Part shown: positions 8,606 to 16,214 of the stretch, in pieces
Layout of the letters: the number at the start of each line of letters is the position of its first letter
Position numbering within the stretch: the first letter of the stretch is position 1
Origin: Bacillota bacterium
GTDB lineage: Bacteria > Bacillota > Sulfobacillia > Thermaerobacterales > RSA17
Length of the DNA stretch: 46,554 nucleotides
Direction of reading: 5' to 3'
NCBI GenBank assembly: GCA_017577485.1
Contig: PKRI01000011.1
Coordinates: 1-46,554, forward strand
Position numbers and translations under genes: made by a program
The notes under the pieces: model-generated
Database searches by the model: none
The model's input: only the letters and a program-made list of their open reading frames with translations
What the model was told of the DNA's origin: nothing

Positions 8606-9085
8606 ATGGAGACGCACCGCCGCAGCACGGAACGCCATCGAGCAGAGCCCCGGCGCGCCCCCGCCCAGCAGGCCGGGGCGCCCGTACAGGCCCAGGCGCC
8701 GGGCCGGGCCGAGGCCGACGCGCCCGCCCAGGCGGCCCAGGCATCGGCCCACGCGCTGGCGCAGCAGCTGGCGCAGCGACTGCGGGCCCTGCGCCTCGAC
8801 CGGCAGCTGACCCAGGAGCAGCTGGCCGAGCGTGCCGACCTGCATCCCGGGTACGTGCAGAAACTGGAGGCGGGACAGCGCCTGCCGTCCCTGCCGGTCC
8901 TGGTGCGGCTGGCCGGGGCCCTTGACGTGGGCGTGACCGACCTGGTGGCGGTGCTGGACGGCGCCCCGCCGGCCGGCGGCCCCACCGGCGCCGACCCCCT
9001 GTCGGCGGCCCTCAGGACCTGCACACCCCGGCAGCGCGCGCTGATCCTGGACTTCGTCCGCCTGATCCAGTCTCACGACGTGTGA
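8606..9085 (+). CDS. XRE-family helix-turn-helix transcriptional regulator
   Basis: 159 aa. After a low-complexity Ala/Gln/Arg tail (residues 1-50) comes an HTH_3 domain: LAQRLRALRLDRQLTQEQLA, ERADLHPGYVQKLEAGQRLP, SLPVLVRLAGALDVGVTDLV. A short helical C-terminus follows (RQRALILDFVRLIQS). It lacks a peptidase or cupin effector domain, so it is a simple DNA-binding regulator. ATG at 8606 is chosen because GGGGGGAG lies 5 nt ahead; the frame is open further upstream through the operator candidate at 8528-8544. Targets unknown; neighbours are the oxidase operon downstream and a divergent small ORF. Confidence 0.85.
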   Translation: METHRRSTERHRAEPRRAPAQQAGAPVQAQAPGRAEADAPAQAAQASAHALAQQLAQRLRALRLDRQLTQEQLAERADLHPGYVQKLEAGQRLPSLPVLVRLAGALDVGVTDLVAVLDGAPPAGGPTGADPLSAALRTCTPRQRALILDFVRLIQSHDV

Positions 9086-9212
9086 GCGGTACCCGCTGAA
9101 TAACCCTCCCGGTCCCGAGACAGGTTTCAGAGGGAAAGCGAGCCGGAAGGAAAACGACCGGTCGCCCGTCGGGGCCTCACGCGCCCTGACGGGCGCCACG
9201 GGAGTGAGGGCA

Positions 9213-9431
9213 GTGACGGGCGTGCGGCGCGCGGCCGACGGGCAGCCGCTGGGCAACGGCGAGGTCCGCAGCGACGGCGCAGGCCGGCTGACCGGCGGAA
9301 CGCCCGGCGAGGTCCGCACGCCTCAGGGCACCATGCTGGTGGTGCTGGTATACATCGCCATCACGGTGGTGCTCTGGGGTTATGTCTACTACGGCATGCT
9401 GCGGTTCCAGGGGATCACCGGTGGACATTGA
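9213..9431 (+). CDS. Cytochrome c oxidase subunit IIa (ba3-type), small
   Basis: About 72 aa. The last 32 residues form one transmembrane helix (TMLVVLVYIAITVVLWGYVY) plus a short tail, matching the single-helix subunit IIa of Thermus-type ba3 oxidases. The roughly 40 N-terminal residues are hydrophilic and unusual for this family. The start is ambiguous among GTG 9204, GTG 9213 (GGGAG upstream) and an internal ATG at 9333. It overlaps subunit II by 11 nt (9421-9431). The assignment rests on position and the single helix rather than on a strong motif. Confidence 0.65.
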   Translation: MTGVRRAADGQPLGNGEVRSDGAGRLTGGTPGEVRTPQGTMLVVLVYIAITVVLWGYVYYGMLRFQGITGGH

Positions 9432-9891
9432 CCGCCTGGAACGCTTCTGGATCATGATCTCCATCGCCGTGCTGGCGGCGCTGATGCTGGCCATTGTCTA
9501 CAGCGTCCGCGGCTTCGGCGTGGAAGTGCCCACCGACGTGGGACAGGTGGACCCCCGCACGGCGCGGGAGACCGAACCCTTCAACCAGCCCGGCGTCCGG
9601 CAGGTGGGTCCCGGCCACTATGAAGTCGTCATGCTGGCCGAGGCCTGGCGTTTCGAGCCCAGCGAGGTACGGGTGCCCGCCGGCTCCACCGTCACCTTCC
9701 GGCTCACCAGCCTGGACGTGATCCACGGCTTCCGGATCCCCAACACCAACGTGAACCTGATGGTCCAGCCGGGCCAGGTGGTCGAGGCCACCCACCGCTT
9801 CAACGAGCCGGGGACCTACCACCTGTTCTGCCACGAGTACTGCGGGGCGGGCCATCACATCATGGACGGGATGTTGATCGTTGAGCGCTGA
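9421..9891 (+). CDS. Cytochrome c oxidase subunit II, ba3-type (CuA)
   Basis: 156 aa. One N-terminal helix (MISIAVLAALMLAIVYS) anchors an extracytoplasmic cupredoxin domain. The CuA ligand set is complete: His in DVIHGFRIP and the C-terminal CHEYCGAGHHIMDG (two Cys, carbonyl Glu, His, Met). It accepts electrons from cytochrome c or another small donor and passes them to subunit I. Short length and a single helix are typical of B-family (ba3) oxidases. GTG at 9421 begins the recognisable protein; the frame is open to 9382. Its TGA (9889-9891) overlaps the start of subunit I. Confidence 0.92.
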   Translation: MDIDRLERFWIMISIAVLAALMLAIVYSVRGFGVEVPTDVGQVDPRTARETEPFNQPGVRQVGPGHYEVVMLAEAWRFEPSEVRVPAGSTVTFRLTSLDVIHGFRIPNTNVNLMVQPGQVVEATHRFNEPGTYHLFCHEYCGAGHHIMDGMLIVER

Positions 9892-11668
9892 AACGGGGCC
9901 CGCCACCGTCCGGCCCACGCGCCTAAGCCGGCATCTGCCTGGAGGCCTCCGGCCGGGCCCCGGCGCCGCACCCGAGCAGGTCCAGGGGGAAGGTGCGGAG
10001 CGGGCGGAGCGCGGCGAGGCAGGCGGGCTCTCGCACCTGGATCAGGACCGCGGCCACATCATGGCCAACTTCCTGCTGAGCTTCCTCGCCCTGTTGCTGG
10101 GCGGGCTCTACGGCCCCCTGCAGGCTCTGGACAAGATGGGCATCAACCTCTACCCGTACCTGCCGGGGGTGTACGGGTCGTACTACCTGGGCCTCACCCT
10201 GCACGGTGTGGGCCTGGCGCTGCTGTTTACCTTCACCTTCATCATCGGCTTCCTGTCGTTCGCTATCGTGCACGGCCTGCGGAGGCCGCTGGCCAGCCGG
10301 CGGCTGGGCTGGGCCGCCTTCCTGACGCCGCTGGCAGGGACCATCCTGGCGCTGGTGCCGCTGCTGCGCAACGACGCCACCGTGCTGTGGACCTTCTACG
10401 CGCCGCTGCGCGCCCACCCGGGCTTCTACGCCGGGCTGGTGCTGGCCGTGACGGGCACGTACCTGGCGGCCCTCAACGGCTACCTGACCTGGCGGGCCTG
10501 GAAGCGGGAGCATCCTGACCAGCGGACGCCGCTGATGGCCTTCGCCTCGCTGACCACATGGACCATGTGGGTCCTGGCGTCGCTGGGGCTGGCCTACGCG
10601 CTGGTGATGTACCTGCTGCCCTGGTCCCTCGACGAGCAGGCCGAGATCAACCAGCTGCTGACGCGCTCGCTGTTCTGGTTTACGGGCCATCCCGTGGTCT
10701 ACTTCTGGCTGATGCCGGTCTACGTATCGTGGTACACGATGCTGCCGGCCCAGGTGGGCGGGCGCCTGTTCAGCGAGTCCCTGGCGCGGCTGGTGTTCCT
10801 GCTGTTCCTGCCGCTGTCGATTCCCACCGGGCTGCACCACATGTTTTCCGACCCGGGCATCACCCACCAGGCCAAGCTGGTCCACACGGTGATCACGTTC
10901 GGCGTGGTGTTTCCCAGCCTGCTGACGGCCTTCACAGTGGTGGCGTCGCTGGAGGACGGGGCCCGCCGCAGCGGCGGCAAGGGCTGGGTGCGCTGGATCC
11001 TGGCGCTGCCCTGGTTCACCAATCCTTCCGTGGCCGGCCAATTGCTGGCCATGCTGCTGTTCGCCGGCGGCGGCATCACCGGGCTGATCAACGCCTCATA
11101 CACGATGAACCTGGTGGTCCACAACTCCCTCTGGGTCGCCGGCCACCTGCACTTCCAGGTAGGCACCGCCTCGACACTGACCTTCATGGCGGTGGCGTAC
11201 TGGCTGGTGCCGCTGCTGGCCCGGCGGAAGCTGTGGCGGCCGCGCCTGGCCCTGGTGCAGGTGTGGCTGTGGTTCCTGGGCATGGCGGTGATGGGCCGCG
11301 GCATGCACTGGATGGGGCTGGCCGGGGCGCCGCGCCGCACGTTCCTGTCCATGGCGCGCTACGCCGACTTCGAGACCTGGTGGACGGCAGGGCTGCTGAC
11401 GGGCCTGGGCGGCCTGGTGCTGGCGGTGAGCGGCGCCATGTTCCTGTGGATCATGGCCGCCACGCTGCTGCGGTCGGAGCGGGCCGCCGAGGTACCCGAG
11501 GTGCCCGAGGCGAGGCCGCTGCTGCCGGTGAAGCACATGCCCCGGGTGCTGGACCGGCTCACGCCCTGGGTGGTGGTGACGGTGATCCTCACAGCGATTG
11601 CCTGGCTGCCGACGCTGGTCCAGGTGGCGCGGAACAACCCCCTGGTGCCGGGGTGGAGGCTGTGGTAG
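9881..11668 (+). CDS. Cytochrome c oxidase subunit I, ba3-type (B-family)
   Basis: 595 aa, about 13 membrane helices. From LGGLYGPLQALDKMG to the C-terminus NPLVPGWRLW it resembles Thermus thermophilus ba3 subunit I throughout. Heme and copper ligands are visible: His in YYLGLTLHGVG (heme b), GHPVVYFW with the His-Tyr cross-link pair, LHHMFSDPG (CuB), and VAGHLHFQVG (heme a3 and heme b). It reduces O2 to water with proton pumping. TTG 9881 overlaps the subunit II stop and implies coupling. It adds a 60-residue polar N-terminus; ATG 10061 (MANFLLSF) is the alternative start but lacks a clear RBS. Confidence 0.93.
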   Translation: MSAETGPATVRPTRLSRHLPGGLRPGPGAAPEQVQGEGAERAERGEAGGLSHLDQDRGHIMANFLLSFLALLLGGLYGPLQALDKMGINLYPYLPGVYGSYYLGLTLHGVGLALLFTFTFIIGFLSFAIVHGLRRPLASRRLGWAAFLTPLAGTILALVPLLRNDATVLWTFYAPLRAHPGFYAGLVLAVTGTYLAALNGYLTWRAWKREHPDQRTPLMAFASLTTWTMWVLASLGLAYALVMYLLPWSLDEQAEINQLLTRSLFWFTGHPVVYFWLMPVYVSWYTMLPAQVGGRLFSESLARLVFLLFLPLSIPTGLHHMFSDPGITHQAKLVHTVITFGVVFPSLLTAFTVVASLEDGARRSGGKGWVRWILALPWFTNPSVAGQLLAMLLFAGGGITGLINASYTMNLVVHNSLWVAGHLHFQVGTASTLTFMAVAYWLVPLLARRKLWRPRLALVQVWLWFLGMAVMGRGMHWMGLAGAPRRTFLSMARYADFETWWTAGLLTGLGGLVLAVSGAMFLWIMAATLLRSERAAEVPEVPEARPLLPVKHMPRVLDRLTPWVVVTVILTAIAWLPTLVQVARNNPLVPGWRLW

Positions 11669-11844
11669 CGGCCTGACCACGCGGGGCATGGCCCGCCGCA
11701 GGCACTTCCTCAAGCCTCGAAAGAATTGTGGCGGCGTGCGGGGGCTTGCCGCGGCCTCGCCGGTGCATTCGGGTCAAGCCGCTCCGCCAGTGGCCTCGTA
11801 GCAGCACGGAGGGATCTCGCTGCGGCACGCAGGGGCCTTCGACG

Positions 11845-12018
11845 GATCCGGTGCTGGTGCTGGTGGATGACGACGTGGAAGGCACGGTGGCGCGGCTCAA
11901 GGCCGCCGGCGTACACATCATCAGCGGCCCGTACCGGGCGTCGTGGCAGCCCCACCGCATCGCGGCCGAGTTTCGCGACAGCGAGGGCAACTGCATGGTC
12001 CTGGCCAGCCCCCGGTAA
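11845..12018 (+). pseudogene. VOC/glyoxalase-fold C-terminal remnant
   Basis: The last 57 codons read DPVLVLVDDDVEGTVARLKA, AGVHIISGPYRASWQ and FRDSEGNCMVLASPR, the C-terminal half of a vicinal-oxygen-chelate (glyoxalase/bleomycin-resistance) domain, including the FRDxEGN metal-site strand. Upstream in this frame (11728-11844) the translation is not VOC-like. A neighbouring frame just before it reads GGISLRHAGAF, which could be the preceding strand after a frameshift near 11846. No N-terminal half is present, so it is probably a decayed gene. Confidence 0.6.
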
Positions 12019-12117
12019 ACCGCGGCAGCGGAGCCCGTGATCACCGGTTCAGACCCGGGGCGCTGCCGGGGCGGCTCCGGGGCAGGGGCCAGGCGCCGCG
12101 CGCGCATTCGGCCGCCT

Positions 12118-12143
12118 GCACTGGTAGGAGGTACTGGTAGGAG
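12118..12143. repeat. Short tandem repeat
   Basis: The 13-mer ACTGGTAGGAGGT occurs twice in tandem (about 12119-12144), followed by a third partial AGGAG. It lies in the gap between the VOC remnant and the His-rich gene. The repeated GGAGG resembles ribosome binding sites but no gene starts behind it. Confidence 0.45.
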
Positions 12144-12243
12144 GTAGGAGACCGGTGGCCCGGCGGCAAAGTCTTACAAGCGGAAGGGCGTTAAACCCGC
12201 CGGGTGCCGCCCGCGGGTCAAAGCGGTGTAAGAGGTGAACGCC

Positions 12244-12669
12244 GTGCGGGATCCAGGGGCCGCGCAGCGGGAGCAGGGGCACGACCGGCACCATGGCCAT
12301 GCGCAAGGGCACGACCACGCTCACGGCCACGGCCACGTCCACGGCGATTGGGAGCGGCAGTACGGGCGGATCGTGGCCCGCCGGGACCACGGCCCGCTGC
12401 TGGAGCGGCCCACCACCTTCTGGGGCCGTGTCCGCCAGTTCATCTGGGGCTTCCTGTACTTCGACTGGTACCACGAACTCCAGCACGAGCGGGCCAAGTA
12501 CAACGATGTCTTCAACCTGATCCTCTTCGGCGAGTTGATCGGGATCCCGCTGATGAACTCCTCCATCGGGCTGCGCCTGCTGCCGTACGCGCTGCCGGAA
12601 CTGCCGGCCTGGAAGCACCGGCAGTTGGAGGAGTTCGACCTGATCGAGCACGGGCCGCACATCCACTGA
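12244..12669 (+). CDS. His-rich small protein, paralogue of the protein at 17259-17591
   Basis: 141 aa. N-terminal residues about 10-35 are His-rich (GHDRHHGHAQGHDHAHGHGH), a likely metal-binding tract. The remainder has the segment NLILFGELIGIPLMNSSIGL then RLLPYALPELPAWKHRQLEE. That matches the protein at 17259-17591 (FITLGDMLGIPVL, RILPYAVPNIESWKRR), so the two are paralogues flanking the ArsA-like cluster. One or two short amphipathic or membrane-associating helices are likely. GTG 12244 is chosen for its AGAGGTG spacing; GTG 12235 is possible. The downstream gene starts 20 nt later. No named family recognised. Confidence 0.7.
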   Translation: MRDPGAAQREQGHDRHHGHAQGHDHAHGHGHVHGDWERQYGRIVARRDHGPLLERPTTFWGRVRQFIWGFLYFDWYHELQHERAKYNDVFNLILFGELIGIPLMNSSIGLRLLPYALPELPAWKHRQLEEFDLIEHGPHIH

Positions 12670-12688
12670 AGCCCGGGGTGGAAGCGGA

Positions 12689-13282
12689 GTGGGGGCCGAC
12701 CAGATTGCGTTCGCCGTCGCCGTCGCCTTCCTGGTGTGGTGGATGGCGGGCGCCCAGTACAACCGCCGCCGCCTGGCCCACGTGGCGCAGTTGATCGGGC
12801 GGTCCATCCGCCCGCTGGGGCGCGGCGCCGCCATGCGGCCCCTGGGCAACAGCGCCTTCCGCGTCGACCTGGAACAGCCGGCCGCCGGCCTGGGTGCCTT
12901 CACCCTGGTCTGCCTGCTGGAACCCCGGGACTTCCCCCTGGCCTGGCTCTGGATGCGCCTGCGCGGCCACCGCGACCGGCTGGTGATCAAGGCCACTTTC
13001 GACCGGCCGCCCGCCGAAACGCTGCAGCTGCAGGGAGAGGAGGCGGCCCGCCGCTTCCACCTGCCGGGCCTGGCGGTGGTTAACCTGCAGTCCTACGAGC
13101 CCCACCTGCACCTGACCGTCAACCTTACCCGTACCCGTGACCTGGACGAGGCGGGTCAAATCCAGCGCACCGTGGACCTGGTGCGGCGCCTGGCGGGTCC
13201 CGGCGGGCAAACCCCGGGGTCGACCTCCAGCTTTCCATCTCCGGGTTCCGGCACCTCGCCTCCGCCTCGTCAACATCCTTGA
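12689..13282 (+). CDS. Membrane-anchored hypothetical protein
   Basis: 197 aa. One N-terminal hydrophobic helix (IAFAVAVAFLVWWMAGA) is followed by a soluble domain of about 150 residues (LGAFTLVCLLEPRDFPLAWL, DRLVIKATFDRPPAETLQ, YEPHLHLTVNL), then a Ser/Pro/Gly-rich tail. No catalytic motif. GTG start at 12689, 20 nt after the His-rich gene, so probably one transcript. It ends 30 nt before repeat element A. Presumed part of the ArsA-associated cluster because its operon partner has a paralogue there. Confidence 0.6.
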   Translation: MGADQIAFAVAVAFLVWWMAGAQYNRRRLAHVAQLIGRSIRPLGRGAAMRPLGNSAFRVDLEQPAAGLGAFTLVCLLEPRDFPLAWLWMRLRGHRDRLVIKATFDRPPAETLQLQGEEAARRFHLPGLAVVNLQSYEPHLHLTVNLTRTRDLDEAGQIQRTVDLVRRLAGPGGQTPGSTSSFPSPGSGTSPPPRQHP

Positions 13283-13312
13283 TCGATCGATCCAGAATGG
13301 AGCCGCCACCCC

Positions 13313-13512
13313 GAACACTGGAAGACTGAAAGGACCCTTATCCGGGCGCCGGGCCGCTCGTCTGTGCAATAGAAGGCCTGAATGGCTTCTAACTGGGGCC
13401 TCCAGCGCTGGCCGGCAGCCGAAAGAGGCCATTTAAGGATGTTTGGGACCTTCTATTGCACGGGAGACCGCCCCGGAGCCTGGATAAGGGCACATTGCCC
13501 CTTATAACGCAC
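13313..13512. repeat. 200-bp dyad element, copy A
   Basis: Centre of symmetry 13412.5. Right arm: hexamer ATTTAA (13431-13436), 15 nt, box TCTATTGCAC (13452-13461), 20 nt, GGATAA (13482-13487), 15 nt, TATAACGCAC (13503-13512). Left arm, as complements: CTAACT (13389-13394), GTGCAATAGA (13364-13373), TTATCC (13338-13343), and a weak outer box GAACACTGGA (13313-13322). The inner arms GTGCAATAGAAGG and CCTTCTATTGCAC are perfect inverted repeats. The centre holds the palindrome CCAGCGCTGG (13402-13411). Spacing is identical to copy B. It lies between a hypothetical gene and the truncated end of tdk. Confidence 0.85.
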
Positions 13513-13540
13513 GGGGTCCCTGAGCTAAGCTCGCAAACGT

Positions 13541-14016
13541 GAAAAGACCACCGTGCTGGTGCGGGAGTACCGGCGCGCCCTGCGGGCCCGCAAGCGGGTC
13601 GTCACCTTCAAGTACGACGACCGGCGCTACAGCGAGGACCACACCACGTCCCACGACGCGCAGCAGATCCCGGCGGTGGTGGTGCGCGGCTCGGCCGGGA
13701 TGCTGGAGGCGCTGCAGCGGCTGAGCCCGGCCGCCGTCATCCTGGTGGACGAGGCCCAGTTCTTCGACGACGGCATCGTGCCGCTGCTCAACTGGCTCGC
13801 CCGGCACCACCGGGTGGTGGCGGCCGGCAGGTGCACAAGCTGAAGGCGGTGTGCGCCCTGTGGGGCGATGGCGCCTGGATCAGAGCGCCCACCGAGAACA
13901 ACACCGGCCTGACCCAGGTGGGGATCGGCGGGGCGGACAAGTACACCCCCGTGTGCCGCCGCTGTGCCGGGGTGTACCGCGACGTGCCGCCGGCCCGGAA
14001 CCTGGAGGCCCACTGA
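13541..14016 (+). pseudogene. tdk: Thymidine kinase, broken
   Basis: Type II thymidine kinase remains in two frames. Frame 1 (13541-13830) starts abruptly at EKTTVLVREYRRALRARKRV, where intact enzymes have the P-loop GxxxxGKT, and continues through KYDDRRYSEDHTTSHD and the DEAQFFDD motif to RVVAAG. It then loses the lasso-region segment (about 20-25 residues). The rest continues in another frame from 13831 (VHKLKAVCALWGDGAW, then YTPVCRRCAG). An in-frame TAA (13526-13528) blocks any upstream extension. The second Cys of the first zinc knuckle is Trp (CALW). P-loop loss, internal deletion and frameshift make it non-functional. Homology begins 29 nt after element A. Confidence 0.85.
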
Positions 14017-14038
14017 CGGGCCGTCCTGCCGGGGCCGG

Positions 14039-14449
14039 TCAGCCCGCGGCGGACAGCGCCTGCCGCACCGCCGCCTGCACCGCTTCGTAGCCGGCGGTGA
14101 CAGGGACAGCGCGGCGCCCCACCACCACGTAAACCTGGTTGCTGTCCAGCCGGTGGCGCAGGGCCAGCCAGATCCCCCGGGCCGACAGCATGCCGACGCT
14201 GACCGGCACCACCCGATCCTGGAAGTCGCGCATCAGCTTGCGGTAGATGTCCTGGAGGCGGCGCCCGGCCTCCTGGACGGCCGGCGGGTAGTCGCGCAGT
14301 TGATCCTGGTGAATGTCGAGGTCGCCGCCCTGGATCCAGCCGCAGCCGCGGGGACACACCCGGTAGAAGTCGGGGAAGAGTCCCACCAGTTCCACCTTGA
14401 GAAGCCGGCGGCCGGCGGCGGTCCCGCCGGCCGTCACCGCTGGCGGCAC
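14039..14449 (-). CDS. Conserved hypothetical protein, ArsA cluster (possibly thioredoxin-like fold)
   Basis: 136 aa from GTG 14449, chosen because GGAGG sits 8 nt ahead; GTG 14458 is too close to it. Sequence features: KVELVGLFPDFYRVCPRGCG with a CPRGC pair, a helical middle (AVQEAGRRLQDIYRKLMRDF), then RVVPVSVGMLSARGIWLALR and VYVVVGRRAVPVTAGYEAVQ. Alternating strand and helix with a CxxxC near the first strand suggests a thioredoxin-like fold, but this is only an impression. It is the last gene of the leftward ArsA-associated operon, 114 nt after the preceding gene. Confidence 0.6.
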   Translation of the reverse strand: MPPAVTAGGTAAGRRLLKVELVGLFPDFYRVCPRGCGWIQGGDLDIHQDQLRDYPPAVQEAGRRLQDIYRKLMRDFQDRVVPVSVGMLSARGIWLALRHRLDSNQVYVVVGRRAVPVTAGYEAVQAAVRQALSAAG

Positions 14450-14563
14450 CAAACGCACCTCCCCGATGGCCGCTGGCGCCCGTCGCCCAGGGGTGCACCC
14501 GTCAGCGAAGGGCCAGGTCGTGGGTAGCAGAAGATGTTCGGCCTGCAGCGGCGAGTCGTGCCG

Positions 14564-15154
14564 TCAGTGACAGGTCCAGCAGGCCAGGTTGGCCTCCAGC
14601 ACGTCCTCCAGTACCGGCCGGGAAGGCCCTTCGGCCAGCAGCCGGATGACCCGACCCGTGGACGGGCACGCCGCCGTCAGGGCCAGGGCGGGCACGGGCT
14701 TCCCCCAACGACCGAAACCCCGCCGGACCTCGCCCAGGGCCCAGGCGCCGGGGTGTCCCCCCAGCGCGGACTCGCCGGCGTCGTGCACCCGGTGCAGCGC
14801 CCGCCGGGGATCGAACCGGTTGTCGAAACGCCCTGCTGCGGCGCCGGCGCCGATCCGCCGCCCGCCGCCGCTGCGCCGCCCGATGCCGCTGCGCTGCCCG
14901 GCACCGCCGTGTGCCCCGTTGGCGCCGTGCCAGCGGCCGATGTCTACCCTCAGCAGGGCGCTGGCCCCCGAGCCCACCGCCTGGTAGGAACTTCGGCCCA
15001 CCTGCGCCCAGGTTACGCCGCCGAAGTCCTGCCAGTGATCCACCTCGGGGGGGAAGGGGCCCATCTGCACCCGCCAGCCGTCGGGCAGGCCGACGATCAG
15101 CAGGTTGCAGGTGCCCATGATGAAGCTCTTGCACGCCAGCACGTGGGGCTGCAT
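14564..15154 (-). CDS. Cys-containing hypothetical protein coupled to ArsA-like ATPase 2
   Basis: 196 aa. ATG 15154 shares its A with the TGA of the upstream ATPase gene, so translation is coupled. The N-terminus (CKSFIMGTCNLLIVGLPDGW) and C-terminus (LEDVLEANLACWTCH, ending in CxxCH) flank a Gly/Arg-rich linker of about 40 residues (GGAGQRSGIGRRSGGGRRIG). The terminal CxxCH resembles a c-type heme site, but there is no export signal and a terminal single motif is atypical; metal or Fe-S binding is equally possible. No known family recognised. Confidence 0.6.
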   Translation of the reverse strand: MQPHVLACKSFIMGTCNLLIVGLPDGWRVQMGPFPPEVDHWQDFGGVTWAQVGRSSYQAVGSGASALLRVDIGRWHGANGAHGGAGQRSGIGRRSGGGRRIGAGAAAGRFDNRFDPRRALHRVHDAGESALGGHPGAWALGEVRRGFGRWGKPVPALALTAACPSTGRVIRLLAEGPSRPVLEDVLEANLACWTCH

Positions 15155-16182
15155 CACGACACCAGCGTCAGCGCCCACTCCTGGTCGGGGTTGAACAGGT
15201 CGTCGGCCGCCTGCTTCACCGACTCCAGGCCCTGCAGTTCCCGGTTGTAGAGCGGCAGGTACCCGCGGACCAGGTCGCCCAGCTGCTCCTGGATGATCCG
15301 CATGTACTGCGCCTGCTCCGTGAACTTGTTCTGCAGGTACTCGTCCTCGGTGGCCCGGGCCGCTTCCTCGCCGCGGATCACGCCGTTGACCAGCACGCCG
15401 CCCACCGGGATGTCGTAGGCCCGGACCATCTGGATGAACCGGGTCACCACCGAGATCGGCAGCATCAGCGGCAGCGTCACGAAGAAGAAGGCCGTCTGCT
15501 GCGGGTCGACCAGGCGCTGCTTTACAGCCTTGAAGCGCTCGTCCATGCTGATCAGGTCGGCCAGCATCGGGTCCTTCTTGACTTCCTCCATGATCTTCTC
15601 GCGGCGGAACGCCAGCTGCACCCGCAGCGACAGGGCCTCCTTGCGGCTTTCGATCATCCGCGCCAGCCAGAGGCCGTAGATCTTCGACAGGCCGATGAGC
15701 CGCACGGCGTTGGCCACGGCGGCGGTGTCGAAGATCAGCTTGTCGTAGTTGGGCCCCTCCGTCAGCATGATGTCGACCATCTTGTCGAACATGGCCGACT
15801 CCTCGAAGGCGGGGTTGGTGACGGCGATGTCGATGAAGGGCTTGGCGTCCACCGGGATGTCGGCGTAGCGCAGGAACTCCCGAACCCGCACGGCGATGTT
15901 CTCGCGGTAGCGGGCCACCACGTCGGAGGCGTCCACCTCCACGGCGTAGAGGTTGTCGACGCCGGAGACGGGCTGGATCTGCCCGCCGCCCAGGTTCTGG
16001 TCGAAGATGCTGCTCAACGAGTGCACGGGGTTCAGGGAGGCCAGCAGCGTCTTCTGGCCCCGCCGGGCGAACTCGTAGGCCATGACGGCCGCGCAGACCG
16101 TCTTGCCCACGCCGCCCTTGCCGCCGGTGAAGATGTACCGGACGTCGGGGTACTGCTCAAGAAATCGGCTGATGTGCTGCAT
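15154..16182 (-). CDS. ArsA/Get3-like ATPase 2, probably hydrolysis-defective
   Basis: 342 aa. Deviant Walker A GGKGGVGKT (residues 20-28) with the signature lysine K22 defines the ArsA/Get3/MinD-type SIMIBI ATPases. In switch I the usual STDP is SLNP: N51 replaces the Asp that activates water in Get3 (D57 of yeast Get3, where D57N blocks hydrolysis). Switch II is DTAAVANAVR (152-161) instead of DTAPTGHTLR, losing the Gly-His. It may bind but not hydrolyse ATP and act as the passive half of a heterodimer with the neighbouring ATPase 1. ATG 16182, 32 nt after that gene. Two-gene ArsA-like pairs are also known from mycobacteria (Rv3679-Rv3680). Confidence 0.85.
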   Translation of the reverse strand: MQHISRFLEQYPDVRYIFTGGKGGVGKTVCAAVMAYEFARRGQKTLLASLNPVHSLSSIFDQNLGGGQIQPVSGVDNLYAVEVDASDVVARYRENIAVRVREFLRYADIPVDAKPFIDIAVTNPAFEESAMFDKMVDIMLTEGPNYDKLIFDTAAVANAVRLIGLSKIYGLWLARMIESRKEALSLRVQLAFRREKIMEEVKKDPMLADLISMDERFKAVKQRLVDPQQTAFFFVTLPLMLPISVVTRFIQMVRAYDIPVGGVLVNGVIRGEEAARATEDEYLQNKFTEQAQYMRIIQEQLGDLVRGYLPLYNRELQGLESVKQAADDLFNPDQEWALTLVS

Positions 16183-16214
16183 GGCACGTTGACCTCGCTC
16201 TCACGCAGCCGCGC

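Noticed and set aside
12165..12235. Possible fifth element copy (CTTACA...TGTAAG arms)
   Set aside because: Spacing and box content do not fit the 15/20 rule; only 6-bp arms 48 nt apart.
13313..13512. Element A as an integron attC site or Xer dif site
   Set aside because: GTGC and TTAA-like boxes recall these sites, but attC core RYYYAAC/GTTRRRY is not kept in most boxes, and dif is 28 bp with a 6-bp centre, not 31-bp modules in fours. No integrase is nearby.
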